Source: Oryzias latipes
Lineage: Eukaryota > Chordata > Actinopteri > Beloniformes > Adrianichthyidae
DNA: 64,000 bases
Assembly: GCF_002234675.1 (NCBI RefSeq)
Contig: NC_019859.2
Coordinates: 28,763,973-28,827,972, forward strand
Direction of reading: 5' to 3'
The notes under the pieces are model-generated. The model made no database searches. It was not told where the DNA came from and saw only the letters and a program-made list of their open reading frames with translations. The position numbers were made by a program, and so were the translations under genes. How positions within the stretch are numbered: position 1 is the stretch's first letter; each line of letters begins with the position of its first letter. Positions 46,563 through 58,527 of this stretch are shown piece after piece.

Positions 46563-48490
46563 CCCCCACACAGTCACACCCTAACTCCGCATTGGCCTGC
46601 TCCCTGTCAATCCAGCGACTGCCCCGCCCCTAAAAACACCAGCCCCTATTTACAGTTTCTTCGAGAGCAGAGGAGGGTCAACAGTGACCTTCAGGAACTG
46701 TGCGCGCGCGTAACCCGCGTGCATGAACACCTGTGATGGACATAAGGAGGACGAAGCTGCCAGCCCCTCCCCTTGTTTTGATCAAGCCCACGGGTGGGTG
46801 GGTGTGTGCAGACGGGGGTCAAAATTCACCAGCAATTTTCAGGTGTTTGCCCCGCCCAGAATGTTCAACAGGTGTTGTCACTTCCTGGCGTGAGACACAT
46901 TGACGGGTCAACACTGGTTCATACTTGGATCTTTGTGCACTCAAGGCCAAAAGAGGCAGAACCCTGCAGCTGCTGACCCACCCCCCACCACTAGGGACAA
47001 ACTCAGCCCGAACCACCAAAGCTGGGACTCCATGAGCGATGTGCTGAGTCCCCTCTTCCGTCTCCTGGAGGCCCAGCTCAGTTGATCCATGAAGTTGTTA
47101 AGGTCCCCCCGCCCTGCTCCGGCTCCAACAGCGGGGTGGGGGGGGTGCAACTCCTGCAGTCCTCATGCAACCATGCATTTACACACTTGTATTCGCTGGA
47201 ATCCAAACCCCCAGTTTGGGCCCAGAAAGAGCAGAAATACCCCCCCCCCCCAATTCTAGTCCCACAGCCCAGTGTTAACCCACTGATTGAACGCTTCTCC
47301 TAAACCCAAGGCAGCTGCAAGGACAGATTTCCAAAAGTCTACAGGATTTAGTGATGTTCTTGATGTCTACATTTACAGGTGGTGACCTGGAGGAACGTGG
47401 GATCTCTAAAGGTGTAGCTGCTCGAGCTTTTTCAGAAAGAATGACATATTTCTGTAAGAAAAGCACGTCTGATCTTTATTCTCAGACATTTAATGGGAGA
47501 AAATATTTCATGATCAATTTACCACAAATGTGACAAGACAAAGAACAAAAGTCCGACTTTCATTAGAAAAACAAATCTTTAGTTTATAAGAAAAATATAA
47601 CCAAATAAAAACCTTTTTTTACCCCCAGTGTTTGTAGTAACGCTGTTCTTTTCTCAGTAACAGTCATCTAATTACTGTTACCGTGAATTGTTTTAGTAAA
47701 CCGTTCTAACCAAAAGCTCCACCAGCTGCTGTTAACCCAGAAAATGACTTTCTGTCAGAAGGAGGAACAGGGCGGGGCAACAACAGGAGACGCGATTATG
47801 ATTGGCTGTGGCAGTGATAGGTTTTATGGAAGACTATCGTAGCCAACATTGTTTTACACTTACATTGCCCACCCACACACCGACACGCACAGATACAAAC
47901 ATGTACACACGTCTTCAGAAGAATCTTTAAAGAATGTAAAACCAGATTTTTCTTTAGATAGTAATCGCTCCTGTTCTTGTGGAATGAGGGTGGATGAGCT
48001 GCATGATAGAAACTCCATCACCAAAGTATTTGCGTTCAACACCAAACCTGTTTCACGGAAAACAGGTTTTCCCAACAGGTTGTGAAAACACAAATCTGTG
48101 TATCGGATGTTTAGTCTGACTAATGACAAAAACTTCAATCTACAGTATATTCAATTTTTATCAGCCAATGAAAAAAGTAAGAATTCAATTGATTTATTTT
48201 AAATCGGCAGTTACCTGCTGATCACCGCGTGTAAAGATCACTAAGGGACATCAGTACAGTTGCATCACTCTCTCCTGTCTCATCGTCCCGCACGTCTTTG
48301 GGTTTGTCAATGATTTGCTTGTTCTAAGTGACCGTCGTTTAAATCTTTAGTCGACTGGTTTCATGAAACTTTCCTTGTTGATGGAGGAGTGGGCTGCTGA
48401 TGCCATCATTCTCAGTGACACCTACAACAAACTTGTTCTGAATGACAAAGTCCAGATGGTGAAAACTTTATCATAGATCCGGGTTATCAG
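46563..48490. other. Intergenic between gng5 and slc26a11, no gene seen
   Basis: The part just upstream of gng5 is GC-rich and CpG-rich. The rest is unremarkable, with short minus-strand frames and no domain. A CCCCCCC run occurs at about 47241-47250. Confidence 0.5.
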
Positions 48491-48496
48491 TGTACA

Positions 48497-48600
48497 TGTA
48501 AGGGGTAATGGCCGACGAAGTGTGCGTTATTACTTTTTAACGCACGCCGTGGAAGCCTGAATCGCGTCGGACGGTTGCTTCCGCGAAATGAACACCAGAA
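48497..48600. repeat. Half copy of the TTAA foldback at 19272-19409
   Basis: GTAATGGCCGACGAAGTGTG, ACTTTTTAACGCACGCCGTG and GTCGGACGGTTGCTTCCGCG match the inverted foldback at 19272-19409 with the middle deleted. It lies just beyond the 3' end of slc26a11. Confidence 0.65.
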
Positions 48601-48976
48601 TACAAGGGTGTTTTGTTCATGTTTAATTAGTTTTGCTCAGGTTGGCTGTGACTTCTCCTGGACCCCCCAGTTCTCTTGGAGATGAGCGGCGATATTTAGT
48701 TTTTATATCTTTTGAACTCCCTGGATCTGCTCCTGGGTTCGCCTCCACCGGCCGGCCGTACCAAGATTCTCTACTTTGTTCCCATTAATGAGAACAGCTG
48801 TTAGCAGGAATGTGGACAATCCACCTGGAGGATATAAGTGGTGCTTGATCCCAGAACCACTCAGACTGATGAAGCCACATGGGTGAGTTGTGAAAGGTTT
48901 TAGTCAAGATGCAATGACTTAACTTCAAGACATTATAAGACTGGCCTTTGTCCTTGCCGAGTGCAAAAAGAGCAGC

Positions 48977-51180
48977 TTAATCGCTCCCCAAGAGCGGCTC
49001 TGGCGATCCAGACTCCATCTGCAGGGCTTCCTCCACAGTGTCTGCAACCCTGAAGTCCTGCAGCTGCGCAGCCAGGAAAACCTTCAGAATGGAGGGCTGG
49101 AGGGGGAGGAGCAAAAGCGGATGATGAAAGCTCCCATCAGTAAGAGGCTCTGAGGCCTGTGGAGCTCACCTTCAGTCCTGAAAAGACCAGCCTCACGCGC
49201 CGCAGCTGAAACTGCCTCAGCAGGTCCTTCAGCTCACTGACCACGGTGTAGTCTATGGCGCTGACGTGGTGACAGTCCAACACCACCGATCGTGGGGGGG
49301 ACACTGGAGGTTGGGCAGTCGGTTAGGACAGCAGCCGAGATCAAAGAGGTTTGTGTGTGAGTGCGGTCCTAACCCTGCAGAGCGTGAGCGTGGATGAAGC
49401 GGCTCAGGTGCTCTGTGGCGGGAAACGTCAGGCCGCTGCACGGCTGCATCACCAGCACGCCGTGATCCGATACCTGCAGCAGAGCGGGCACAAAAGACTC
49501 CTGACCACCAACCAGCCAGCAGGCATTCACAGACTAGCAGGACTCTACCTTTATCCGGGGTCTGGCCATGTTGTACAGCAGCCCAGCTCCAGACACGGCG
49601 ACCCCAGCCATGATGCCGTACTGCACTTGCCAGAAACTCAACAGAAAGGTGATGGTGAACGGCAGCAGGTCCAGCCCTGCAGACCGGAGCAGCAAGAAGG
49701 AAAACACTGAGAAACGAAGAGGAGAAATAACTTTTGACCAAACAAATGAGCGTGTGAACCCTCTAAAGGAGAGGTTCTCAAAGTGTAGCCCGCGGGGGGA
49801 GAGTTTTTGTTGCCCTCAATAAATCCTAAATGATCGTTATTAAATCAGCTGAACATTGCTTGGAAAAATATTGTTTCGTGGTTTCTGGCGACATCTGCAG
49901 GAAAGCAAGATAATTACACTCAGGTGTCAATGGTACAGTGTATTAATTTTTACCACAGGAGGGCAGACAACATTTTCTTTTTCACTGGCTCTGTGAAGAA
50001 AGGAAGGACCTTAACGACAAAGCGGGAGGATGAGTGGGATTCGGAGACAGAGCCAGAACAGGTTCCTTTGAGGAAAAACGTTGTGTTGGCGAGGAGAAAA
50101 GGCGCTTTCAAGCCAAGTGGACAAATGGTTACTTCGTCGTACCTCATGGGCTGGACAAAGTCATGTGCCTTATTTGTAAGCATGTAAATGAAATGCTCAA
50201 AGAATTCAATTTAAATCATTATGTTGGGCCCACTATCACCATGTTTCCAAATCATAAAAACTGTGACAAATTTACCGGGAAGGAGCACAAATAAGCTCCA
50301 ACAACACCAAGGAGGCCATGCTGCACAGCAGATATTAATGTTTACAAAAATGGCTAAATCCAGTGAAGCTGTGACAGAAGCTAGCTACGATGTGGCTTCG
50401 GAAATGGCCCAGTGTAGCAAGGGGAGTTTGTATGCTGAAAGTAGTTGAAATTGTTTGTCCAGAGCAACAGAAAAATTTGGAGGAAACAAGTCTTTCAAAT
50501 AACAACTAGACAAGTAGAGGATCTGGGCAGCAACCTCCGACAGCATCTGGGAAAACATCTGGAGGACCTGGTTAACTGTATAAATGACACTTGGTCATTA
50601 AAGACATTAAAATCAACATTTTTCTGTTTATCCAATTTTTCCACAAAAACTATCCCCCCGTCGAATGTCGAGTTCCTAATGTGGCCCTCCGCTGCAAAAA
50701 CTTTGAGAATCCCTGCTCAAAAGGATAATGAGGACCAGCAAGAAACTCCAGGTGAGTAAAAATAAAGTTTAATAATTAAAGCCGCAAGCGGCATTGTATG
50801 GCCCGCGGGCAAAATTCGCCCCTGCCGCCCGCTTTTACGCACCACCTCCACTATTGCTGCCCACCTCTACGCAGCACCACGGTCCTCACCACCCACCTTT
50901 GATCAAGGCCAGTCAAAGCTACATATGCTAATTATGCTAACTATGCTAGTTGTGCTAATGCTACTAAAAGTGCTAGCATTGCGATCTCTCTCTCCCCCTC
51001 TCCCTCCCCACACACACTAAATGTAACAAATAAATAAAAAATAATACGACAAAAAGGGGTTTATACAAATCTACACTTTAGTTTCTTGAAGCTATATAAC
51101 CTCTTTTTGTGATAGTAAAACCTGTCCAACACAAAAAGCCTTCAGCTCTAATCTGTTTGCTCAGCTGTTGGACAGAACAA

Positions 51181-51215
<35 letters not shown>

Positions 51216-54200
51216 CATTGCGATCAGCTACGTCAAGTGACTCGGAAAAACATATTGCTTAAAATGCTAATTACGCTAACTATGCTAGTTATGCGAATGT
51301 GGCTAAAGGTGCTAGCATCGCTATCAGCATCATCAACTCACTCAGAAAAACACATTGCTTCATTGGTAAGAGCTACATGTCATAAGTTGATAGAAAATCC
51401 CCCCTTTTCTGTTGATTTTATTTCCATAGCAACTATTTAAAGTATTGGTCACCTAGGGATAACAAACAGACGTCAGTTTTACACGAATCGGAAAAAATAA
51501 ATTTTGGATGTCCTTAGCAACGGATGTTTTTTGCTAACCACGCCCACATTCCCTATATGTCCATATCTAGTGTTTTTCAATATGTTCAGTTCCAGCCATG
51601 GATGCATTCATTCAATTTTCACAGTATTTTATTGAAAAGCATAAGAGTTAGAACAGTATCCCACTTTTGCGAGCTTGCCACATGCATGCCATTAAAAATC
51701 TACAACTTCAGATTAGGCCGGTTGATCCATGATCGTAAGATTGCAGGTTCGATTCCCGCCTTGCACACCCATGTGTCGAAGTGTCCTTGGGCAAGACACT
51801 GAACCCCACCTTGTCTTTAGTGGGAGGTTAGCGCCAGTGTGTGAATGTGTGTGTGACTGGGTGAATGGGTCTGTGACTGTAAAGCACCTTCAACCTTGTA
51901 GGTAGGGATAAGTATGACAAAAAAATGCCAAAGAGGCATAAATGGACCAGTTGTCAGGCAGAATACAGGCAGGACTGCCCTGCACAACGTTGTGCAGATG
52001 TTTCAGAGAACGGATCCGCACTCCAGTTTACAAGCCTGTCCTTCAGGGACTTCAGGGTACCAACACTATGACCACCTACTGTGCACGCTCCACATCCTTG
52101 CCACGGCGCAGTAATCCAGCATGGGTGCCACGGCGCAGATGATGACTACAGCCAGAGAAGCCTTGGGAATGTAGTAGAACGCTGGCATGAGGAACTCCAA
52201 GGAGAGCAAGACAATCACACCTGCAGGAGGAAAGGAAAACATGAGAAGACACAAAACACAGACTGCAGAAGACGGTCTGAATCCAAGCAGATCAAAGACT
52301 AGAGGCTGTATTTACAGCATGGTATGAAACGGTGAGGGAAAACATCTGAGCTGGCACGAACCACACAACACAGTTTGGTCTGACACAAATGTTTTGGAGG
52401 TAAAAGTAAAAAAAAATTCTCTGGTCCAAGTCTCCACCTCTGACAAACATTAAGGTTCCCAAGAGGCTTCCTTCAGACCTTTTTTTATGGCCCGCAGCAG
52501 CAGTCACTGACTCCAAGGACCATATCGTTTACGCAGTTGGAAAGATTTCTGCGCCTTTGTGTGAAAATTTGAACCCCACCACATCCTTGAAAAGTCACCA
52601 AAATGTACACACACCTAGGATAAATTGAAAAGGAATTTTCAACAAAGTCAATGTCACCCCCCTGAAGATGATGACATCACGGCGAGCAATCCCGTATAAA
52701 TTATGAATGGGCCGAAAATCGCTTATGCGCCCAAAAATTTTTTTTTTTCAAAATACAGTTACGAAACCAAATCAAACGTTTCGGGGATATCCCAAGAAAG
52801 TTTTGACATCAATTTGGGACGGCCACATGATGTACGGCTTGGCGAACTCTGAGAACTGGCGATTTTCATGTTTTTCGAAATGCTGAACAAAACAATGTAG
52901 CATACGACAAGATCGATAAAGGAATGTGGGCGAGGTAAAAAAAAAAAAAAGACAGCAAAGAAATGTGCTGACTCAGCAAAAACGAAAAAATTCGGATTTT
53001 CTTTAAAGAATTGACTAACGAAACCATTATTGTCGGCGATATTCAGAGGAAGTTTTGAAATTATTATGGGATGGCGACATGACCTACAGATGTGCTAAAA
53101 TCTGTTTTGTCTAAAAATGTCTACAACATTTTTTTTGCGAGCAATTGTCACGAAATTTCAGAAATGCAGCTAGCATAAGTCTACAACTACCTCTGGAGTT
53201 TCGTCGACCTTTGACCTCGGGAGTAGGCCACCATCTTGAATTTAAAAAAAAAAAAATCACCTTTACTACCAGATACAAACGTAAATCTTTTGGGCATCAA
53301 TGGCAAGCTACTGTGCAAAAAATGTTGCAATAAGAAGTTGTAGATATTTGACGAAATGCGTAAAGCAAGCTTACAAAAATGGCGTACTATTATAACTCTT
53401 GTGTTTTTTAATAAAATACTGTGAAAATTGAATGCATGCATCCATGGCTGGAACTGAACATATGGAAAAACACTGGATATGTACATATAAGGAATGTGGG
53501 CGTGGTTAGCAAAAAACATCCATTGCTAAGGACCTCCAAAAGTTTACATTTTCCGATTCGTCTGAAACTGATGTTGATCTGTTTGTTATTCCCGAGGTGA
53601 CCAAATCATAAAATGGTTGCTATGGAGAAAATGGGGGGGGGGGGGGGGGACAGAATGCCCGTGATTTTGAAAAAGTAGATTTCCTATTAACTTATGACTA
53701 ACCAATGGAGCAATGTGTTTTTCTGAGTGAGTTGATGATGCTCATCACTAGGCTAGCACTTTTGGCCACTTTAGTGTAACTAGCTTAGTTAGCATAACTA
53801 GCATTTTAAGTAATGTGTTTTTCTGAGTCAATTGATGATGCTGATCGCAATGCTAGCACTTTTAGCCACATTAGCATAACTAGCATATTTAGCGTCTTGA
53901 GCAATGTGTTTGTCTGAGGCAGTTAATGATGCTGATCGCAATGCCAGCACCTTTAGCCACATCAGCATAACTATTATAGTTAGCATAATTAGTATATGCA
54001 GCTTTAAATAGCCTTGATCAAAGGTGAGCGGTGTGGGCGACGGTGCTGTGTAGAGGTGGGCACCGATGGCGCAACGGTGGTACGTAGAGGCGGGCGCGGG
54101 GAGCGCCTGGAGGCCATACATGGCTTTAATGTTTTTAAATATTTGTCAGTTGTGCCTGTGTTTGTTTTTTTGTAGGGGTGAGCCTCACTAAAAACATACT

Positions 54201-57200
54201 CCTGTTTTTATGGAGTTAACTGTTTTGCTGCTCCACAGCTATGATCCTGTGCTGAGACAAACGTCTATCGATCCATTTTCCAAACCCACTTAAGCCATTT
54301 TCGGATTACAGGGATACTGGAGCCTGCAACTTTTCAACTAGAAAAAGCCAGTCATTTACCTAAAAGAAAAGGTATCTTTGTGAATCCTCTATCGTATTTA
54401 TAAAGGGTTTGGATCCATTAATTGGCTTCATTTATGCTCTGATGAAGGTCTTGTTTCGTTCTATCATCTACTGGACAGATGAGCTGGACATGATGCAACA
54501 CAGACATCATTAAATCTTTCTGTATTCTTTATATTTTCAGATTTTCTGCTCTGGCCATACGGTGCTGTACAACTCTCACCTCCCCACAAGAAAATCCTGG
54601 TTGAAAACCCAGCTGGGATCTTTCTGTGTGGAGTTTGCATGTTCTCCTACTGCGTGTGTGGGTTCTAGACTGTCCCTTAGGTGTGTGGTTGTGGGTCTCT
54701 GTGTGGACTTGTGATGAACCCCGCCTTCACCAGGCTCCAGCTACCCTGTGACTCTGAAAAGCACCAGGTGGGCTTAGAAAAATAGATGGATGTCCTTTTA
54801 CACTCCTGAAGAAAATGAAGCTGTAATGATGCAGAATGCCACAAGAGGGCAATAAAGACTGAAAGATGGCTTCAGCACTCACTTGTGAGGATCCCTCCTG
54901 CTGGAGTGCAAACCCCCGTCTGAGAGTTCACCGCGGTCCTGAAGGGGAAGGAGGGTGGAGGTTGAACCTCTATAGAACCGTTATACTCACTGATGTTGCA
55001 GACACACACACACACAGTGTTACACACACCTCCCAAAGCTGCCGGTGACGGGGTACGCTGATACAAAGGAGCCCATTATGTTGGTCACTCCGATTGCCAG
55101 CAGCTCCTGGTTGGCGTCGATCCTGTAGTCGTTCTGACTGGCTGAGAGACAGGAAGTGAGAATCACAGCCCAGGGAAGACTTCCTGTTAAACCTGCTCAC
55201 ACTTACCGAATGCTTTAGCAATGGCGATGCTCTCCAACAGACCCATGAGGGGGATCAAAGCCAGCCCCCCACCAAAGTCCTGAGGAGAACACAGTTATGT
55301 TTGACAGCTCCACATATTCCAGCTCTTCCTCCCATCCTCACCTTCAGCATCTCTCCAAAGGAGACGGTGGTCCCGTTGGATGTGGTATCCGAGGTGGGTG
55401 GGGGCCTGAAGGGTGGAAGTCCCTGTGAAGTGTGACCGGTGATTGTGAAGAAATAATGGCCGTACGCCTCGCAGGAGAAAGCAAACAGGGAAGCTGCCAC
55501 GACCAGCAGGGCGTTACGCACTGTCCAGAAGGAAGAGGAGAGAAATCTGAGAACAGGAAATGCTACTTTCAGCACATCAGCGTCTGTGACACACAAATAC
55601 TGACTGGTTGCAACTGTCCAAATGAACTTCCTGGCCATTCTGGAGCAAGAGGCGGAGTCATTGGAGACCAGGTTGGACTTCATGAAGGTCAGCATGGTGA
55701 GCAGACACAGACAGAGCAGGCCCATCACCACATCGCCTGTTCTGGCCTCTGGGATCTTGTAAAAGGTGTAGTAGACCTCCAGGAAGAACTGATGAGGGAC
55801 CCCCTGGATTCCCAGAATATTCTGGACAGGAGAACAGCAACGGGAAACATTGACAAACATCAACAAGAAGAAACTGGAGGCTTTGCTGCACTCTGTCATG
55901 AGAGGACAACCTGCTGCTGTTTTTCTGGACACTTGTTTCATCCTTTGCAGATAACTAAAAATCCAGCTCTGAATGTTTAAAAGTGATCTATTATTGCAAT
56001 TGTTCCCAAGTAAAACAACTATAAATTAAATTATGGTTTTAGCAACACTTTCCTGACTGTCTTCAGGCCAGGAGCATGAGGAAAGGTGCAGCCTTTTTTC
56101 ACATGTGCAGGTCCCTCTCAGAGACATGAAACCCTTAAAGCAGCTCAGTAAAACAGACACATGTCCATCAAATACTTTTGTCAAACACAGCATTTCATGT
56201 TTTCCTAAGAAGACATTGATTTTTTAAAGCCACAAACACTAAAGGCGAGCCTTCCAACTCATGAGTTGTAGAATGTAAAAGTATCTGGAAATGATAAACA
56301 GTCATGTTCCTCCTCCATGAATGTTCCTGTTCTGACGCTTCCATATCCTTTTATATTTAGCCTCTGGTGCTTTTATTTTGAAAATCTTTCATTGAACATC
56401 AGGTTTAAACATGGTTATTATCATGTTATTCCACAGAACTTGAATCTTATTCAATCTTTATTTTTGTTATGAATGTGGCAACCACAATGTTTGGTTTCTG
56501 CCCAGAAGAGAAAAGGAAAAATATATTTTTGTACATTAATTATTTATTATTTCAGTGAATTCCTGCTTTTGTTCAGATTAACAGCAGCAGTTAAATAGGA
56601 ATAGGAATGACAGATCACATAATTAGGGCAGAGAAAATCCATTCCTGACTTGATTTGTCAATGTTTCATTGGGGCGAGTTTGCTTCAGCTGATGGTCCTC
56701 TGTTGAACCGTGTGTCTTATTTTGAGAGGAACTCAAGTGTGCCTTTGTTAAATTCAGAAAGAAATATTCAATTTTCTCTTCATATTTCAATGTTTTCTTC
56801 ATAAAAAAACTATAATTTGTCTGGATAGAAAATCCAGTAAGAACAGAGCAGTGTTGCACTCTTTGGCTTTGCTGTTCGCTCTGGGTTCTGATCACAGAGA
56901 AAGACCAGACGGACAGTTGCAGAGTTCTGGTCGAACAGAACGGATGAGCTGTTTGGTGACTGAATCCAAGCGCCTTCAAGGAGACACAAAGACGCTTGAT
57001 TGGTTAGAATCCAATCCACTCAGCATGAACCCTCTTGTCTGTGATTGGCTGGTTTGGTGGCACATTTGTAATGCTGACCTCAGAGCGACTCAACAGAAGC
57101 ATTTGACAACAGTTGTGTGAAATAATTCAAACTTATTCAGGTTTCTAAAGGTCATTAATGAAAATATGGATTATATAACCAGAGGAAAGACATTTTGAAA

Positions 57201-58527
57201 ACATGGACGGGATTTCACACTCAAAAATGACAGATTTTCATTTGCAGCATAGAAAGTTGTATTTATGGGAGATTTTGATTTTGATTGCTCTTACTTTAGT
57301 GTCAAAAATGTGACTTCATAGTATTGGAGTATCTCCCTGGGCCGTTTATCTTTAGGGTTTTAATGCTACTAAATGTTAAAGTGTTGCAGTGTGGTCACAG
57401 TTCACTTATGAAATCCAGTATATAGCCACGTACAGCTGGAAACTGAATGCTCATCAGTCTGCGTGGGGAGACATTGTTGCGCTGCCGTCGTCCAAACTCA
57501 CCTTAACCTGGCCGAAGCCGATGGTGACGGCAGCCGCACAGGTGAAGCCTTTGATCACGGGGTACGAGATGAAGTCCAGCAGGAAGCCTGCAGAGACCAG
57601 CGGCACAGACACTCAGAGACGGCGTGCATCAGCAACAGCTCCTGGTAGGTTTCTGTCGTCTGCAGCGGCAGCCAGGCTTCAGGGGGTCTGACCTAATCGG
57701 AGTAACGCCATCGCCGCCTGAACGAGTCCACAGAGGAGGCTGAGCAGCACCGCTCTGTGGGGCTGCCCCCCCACCACAGAGAAGCACAGGAGGGACATGA
57801 TGGCTGTGGGACCCAGGGTCACATCCTTCGAGGTTCCGAGGACGGTGTAAATGAACCCCCCCATGAATGCAGAGTAGAGTCCGTACTGCAGACAAAACAA
57901 GAACACCAAAGTTTGTGTGGACGATGGTGGAGACTCTGTTTTACTGAATCTGCCCTTAAGGTGGTTTGACTTTCTGTCAGGATCTGCTCAGGTTCTGACC
58001 ATCCGACCCACAAACTGCAGGAACTAAAGGACTGGCTCTTAACAAGGAAATCTGGCAAAAACTCTTTTATTCAACACCAACAGACCTTTATTCTAGATTA
58101 TTATTTTCTGCAATCATGAAAAGGTGATATTTTTTTACCTAAAAAAGCATTAGGACCATGTTTTAAATGTAAACTAAAGTTATAAATGACAGTAACAACA
58201 GCTTGAAGAAGCAAACAGCTTAAATGATCAATAAAATTACATAAGACTGAACATTTGAGCCAAACCTGAAGCAAAAAATGAGAAAAAGCCATGAATCCTG
58301 TGGAGAAAAGGAGCCGGGCTAACCTGCACAGGAAGACCTGCCACCTCAGCGTACGCCAGCGCTTGAGGAACGACCGTCAGCCCAACCGTGAGGCCGGCCA
58401 GCACGTCCATCTGCAGGTAGCTCACTTTGTATCTGGGTAACCAGGACAGGATGGGAAGCCAGGTCTTCAGAGAGTTCCAGGAGCAGCAGCTCCAGCCCGA
58501 AGGCCTTCTCACCCACGACCGATCCAT
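48977..58527 (-). CDS. slc26a11: SLC26A11, sodium-independent sulfate/anion transporter, 13 exons
   Basis: Multi-pass SLC26 anion exchanger/channel with a C-terminal STAS domain; it moves sulfate and chloride at plasma and lysosomal membranes. Exons: 58324-58527, 57693-57885, 57502-57587, 55605-55821, 55342-55520, 55207-55279, 55030-55141, 54883-54938, 52080-52220, 49549-49676, 49374-49473, 49170-49303, 48977-49096. All phases agree, giving 580 aa (human 606). The SLC26 signature is PQALAYAEVAGLPVQYGLYS. Other landmarks are DVTLGPTAIMSLL, LDFISYPVIKGFT, YRIDANQELLAIG and NSQTGVCTPAGGI. The STAS core is VVLDCHHVSAIDYTVVSELK. The ATG at 58527 is the first in frame. No broken exon was seen. It is divergent from sgsh, as in human, suggesting shared regulation of sulfate transport and heparan sulfate breakdown. 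Confidence 0.92.
49770..50716 (+). mobile_element. hAT transposon (GTF2IRD2/SCAND3-like), intron 9 of slc26a11
   Basis: The ends carry GGTTCTCAAAG and CTTTGAGAATCCC. The flanks are TCTAAAGG (49762-49769) and TCAAAAGG (50717-50724), seven of eight bases alike. The plus strand encodes a BED-like leader (CLICKHVNEMLKEFNLNHY) and FTKMAKSSEAVTEASYDVAS, typical of GTF2IRD2-like hAT transposases. At 947 bp it is an internally deleted, dead copy, antisense to the host gene. Confidence 0.8.
50770..51715 (+). repeat. Dispersed repeat, left arm of an inverted pair around exon 9
   Basis: Starts GCCGCAAGCGGCATTGTATG. It has many GCTAA/ATGCTAG motifs, then GATGTTTTTTGCTAACCACG, CCACATTCCCTATATGTCCA and TCCAGCCATGGATGCATTCA. 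The same order, reverse complemented, makes up 53187-54125. An A-tailed insert splits it at 50987-51213. Confidence 0.75.
50987..51213 (+). mobile_element. Short poly(A)-tailed retroinsert
   Basis: 227 bp ending in about 30 uninterrupted A residues (from 51184), flanked by a perfect 12-bp duplication AGCATTGCGATC (50975-50986 and 51214-51225). It has no SINE head that I recognise and no AATAAA just before the tail. It may be a truncated processed transcript or SINE moved by LINE machinery. The pure tail and perfect duplication indicate a recent event. Confidence 0.8.
51716..51920 (+). mobile_element. tRNA-derived SINE
   Basis: The head has a tRNA B box (GGTTCGATTCC at 51746-51756). The body has GTGTCCTTGGGCAAGACACT and GTGACTGTAAAGCACCTTCA. 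It shares the CCTTGGGCAAGACAC motif with the SINE at 5055-5412. It lies in slc26a11 intron 9, about 160 bp from exon 9. Confidence 0.65.
52221..53186. other. slc26a11 intron 8, part without clear features
   Basis: AT-rich, with A/T homopolymers near 52735 and 52937. Parts around 52640-53150 look like diverged repeat sequence (several GATATTC and CATGACCTAC-like motifs), but I could not assign it. Confidence 0.4.
53187..54125 (-). repeat. Dispersed repeat, right arm of the inverted pair around exon 9
   Basis: Reverse-complement relative of 50770-51715: TGAATGCATGCATCCATGGC, GGAATGTGGGCGTGGTTAGC and GCTAGCACTTTTAGCCACAT are the mirror of blocks in the left arm. It sits in slc26a11 intron 8. 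A homopolymer G run occurs at 53631-53649. Confidence 0.75.
54545..54795 (+). mobile_element. Decayed tRNA-headed dispersed repeat
   Basis: TTTCTGTGTGGAGTTTGCAT and CTCCAGCTACCCTGTGACTC match the family at 33175-33685, and it ends in AAAATAGATGGATG. It is degraded and lies in slc26a11 intron 8. Confidence 0.6.
55980..57500. other. slc26a11 intron 3, no feature seen
   Basis: AT-rich intron with open frames on both strands but no domain. I see no RNA gene or named repeat. Confidence 0.5.

Noticed and set aside
49253-49741. 162-codon minus-strand frame across slc26a11 exons 10-12
   Set aside because: It reads through introns in a frame other than the transporter frame; the three exons explain the region.
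55432-55980. 182-codon plus-strand frame
   Set aside because: Antisense shadow of slc26a11 exons 4 and 5.
57389-57691. 100-codon plus-strand frame
   Set aside because: Antisense shadow of slc26a11 exon 3 and adjacent intron; no domain.
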